Below, piece after piece: positions 61,901 through 64,000 of a DNA stretch of 64,000 nt (within the stretch, counting starts at the first letter, position 1; each line of letters starts with the position of its first letter). The stretch comes from Pelargonium x hortorum (Eukaryota; Streptophyta; Magnoliopsida; Geraniales; Geraniaceae). The position numbers and the translations under genes were made by a program. The notes below the pieces were generated by a model. That model did no database searches and was not told the DNA's origin. It worked only from the letters and a program-made list of their open reading frames with translations. Location: contig JAYMTJ010000034.1 of assembly GCA_036897525.1 (NCBI GenBank), positions 1 to 64,000 of the forward strand, in the 5' to 3' direction.

Positions 61901-64000
61901 TACTCTATTATGTCGTAAGACACATTTCAAATTCTCTACGGAGTGGGACAAAAAATCTACAGCTAAATAAGCGCGCCTGGTACTGTTATTGATTTTTATA
62001 TCTAATCAAGTGTTTCTGAACAAAGAGTCTTTTGTTTGCTTATGAAGAAGCTAAAAACTAGTAAATATAGGGCAAACAAAACTAAACTACAAGGTCTTAT
62101 TTATTAAGAAGTGTTACCTACTTAAAGTTTGATTTCTAAAATCTAATAGTAGGATCCCTATGAGAACCCAGGTTAGTTAAGGAAGGGTATTTTCATGAAG
62201 CTCCTCAACAAAGAGTAACTATAACCAACCCGGAAACTTGAGATTCTTGATCAGAATAGACTTTTTAGGAATGTGAGAGATAAAGGCCTAACTTCCATAA
62301 ATTTTCATTATTGTACGAAGTTTAACACTCTGCTTTATTTTATTGAGACATTCTAAAACTCTCTAGAAAGTTTAATCCACCGGAACAAATATTACTAAAC
62401 CAAGTACGAAATCTTAGCAAGATGGGATGGGATACAGCAAAAAAAAGGGATAAAAGGTAGAAATTTCATGACTTAGATGTGTGACTAGACTAAATTTAAA
62501 GGACTTCTTTTCTTGATGGTGTATCCATGAGGTTTTTAGTTCAAATAGAGGTGTACAGGTACTCTGTATTCCAATACAAGGGGCCCCAGTCAATCGTTAG
62601 TTAATTCTGTCTTACCCACCTCGTTTCCTTAAGTTCGGGCTGAGTTTTCCCCGGATCAAGGCAATGTTTCAAAGCTTCTACGCTAGAAAGTTGAAACTCT
62701 ACTCAATTAAAGGGCGTTCTAACAAGTAAAGGTTTTCTTTTATTAACCTATCTAGATTTGTTTGCAAGGTTAAGTTAAGCACCCCGAGGTTTAGCCTTAA
62801 CAAAAATGGCTATCTTGCCAGGATACAGCACACGTTCTTTTGACGCACCCTCCAGATATCCAGGAATAAAAGCAGACTTAAGAGAATTTTAGAGCATAAA
62901 ACTTTTACCGCAATGATTTGAATAAAAAAGGTATCCACGAGTTCTTGAAAAAGGGGCTGAAATCTTTGTTACTAGTTTAATTATAAACGGGAATCCCCTA
63001 TTAGTACAGTGCGGAAACGCTTTGGTCAAATTTTAGGGGATACTTCGTATTTAGCATAAAACTAAAATACAAATTGAACTTCTTTAATAACAGAATCAAT
63101 CTCTTGTTCTATCTTTTTTCCAAACCTTGTATGTAAAGGAAAGCGTACAAAAGAAAAAGGAGGGAGGCATCGAACATACTAAACTTACTGTATGGCCATT
63201 TATATGCACTATAGCGAGAATTAGCACCGTATCGTTTTTATGGGTTTTTTTTTCTAATCTAAAATTTAGGGCAGTTTTCTTTAATACTTTCACTTTCTAA
63301 GCTCTTGTGACTAGTTATCCTTATAGGAGGAAAGTCTAACTCTGGGGCAGGGCCTAACTGGTTATAACTCTCTTTTCAAAAAAACTTCAAAGCATTCCCG
63401 GTATTCTGTGGGTTACCTCTCTGCGGTATTGAATAAAGTGTCTGCTACTTCACGAAAGTTAAACTTATAGTGCCCATATCCCCGTATTATACTTCACTTA
63501 GAGTAAGATAGAGTAAGAAAAGCAACTCTTGGGGCTTCTGAGAGAAAAAAACCAGTACAGAGCTTTAGATTTCTATTGTATCTAGACTAAAAGTACTTGG
63601 GCGATAAAGGATTTAGTAGGAGAGTCGTTTCTTTTATTCCAGATTCTATGACCCTAAGATTTCTAATTTCATATAAGTTATTTGAGAGAGTTCTACTTTT
63701 CTATTTAGGAGCAAGTCAAAAGGAGTCCGTTTTAGGTAAGTAAAGAACTTCTGAGTTACAAGGAATTCTAACAAAGGTAGTAAATACCAACGCTATCTTT
63801 TTTTTAGGGCTTAGGAAATAAAGTGGGGCTAGAGTCCAAGTCATTAGTCTTTTTTAGAGTCTGTTATTGATGGTGGTTGTTTATGAATGTTCTAATAGAG
63901 CAGGAGAGGAATTAATTATCCTTATAGTACTATCTGTAACTCGAATAACTGGGTAGTTTTATCTCTGAAGAGGGATCCTGAATAGTAAAGGTATACAGTG
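58997..64000. other. AT-rich non-coding stretch
   Basis: I find no gene, RNA or repeat that I can defend. Open frames at 60471-60683, 61439-61723, 61748-61951 and 63096-63293 (all minus) are short, unspaced by any operon logic, and unrecognised. A T-arm-like word (GGGTTCGAC on the minus strand near 61717) has no matching partner arms. Confidence 0.5.

Noticed and set aside
1-64000. CRISPR array or bacterial defence system
   Set aside because: No regularly spaced repeats of 23-40 bases and no coding capacity for effector proteins anywhere in the window.

Overview
The window is 64 kb of AT-rich DNA, roughly one third G+C by eye, in which I could not support a single intact protein-coding gene on either strand. 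The longest ATG-started open frame is 100 codons. A rough estimate from this base composition puts the longest chance frame near that length. None of the translated frames looks like a protein family I recognise. I also saw no rRNA segment, CRISPR array, insertion sequence, recognisable intron core or bacterial-style operon.

The best guess for the source is intergenic DNA of a large plant mitochondrial genome. Three things point that way. The first is the vocabulary of short recurring words (AAGTAAAG, GCTTGCTT, CTTTCTTT, CCTTT/AAAGG runs). The second is the many short dispersed direct and inverted repeats. The third is a degraded tRNA-Gln-like sequence at 17558-17636, which resembles the plant mitochondrial trnQ as I remember it. 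The base composition is more AT-rich than I expect for angiosperm mitochondrial DNA (usually mid-40s % G+C), so the assignment is moderate at best. AT-rich, gene-empty nuclear DNA or another large organelle genome remain possible.

Layout: 1-5600 is richest in short direct repeats, including a 43-bp exact repeat. 5600-17550 is AT-rich filler with very short tandem duplications, a (TATAC)11 microsatellite and a GC-rich hairpin cluster. 17558-17636 is the tRNA-Gln-like fossil. 17637-28900 is filler with two members of a small dispersed repeat family. 28900-30650 resembles the first 5 kb in wording and shares diverged copies with it. 30650-57780 is mostly featureless, with one more degraded tRNA-like sequence at 33325-33404. 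57780-58996 carries a diverged copy of 21540-21720, a 17-mer shared with 5485-5501 and a tRNA T-arm-like element. 58997-64000 holds nothing I can name.

No gene partnership can be described. The content is best read as non-coding DNA shaped by small duplications, recombination between short repeats, and decay of old gene fragments. I did not find a convincing new biological system. The most checkable observations are the AGAGAGTAACACC repeat family, the two tRNA fossils, and the near-total absence of genes over 64 kb.
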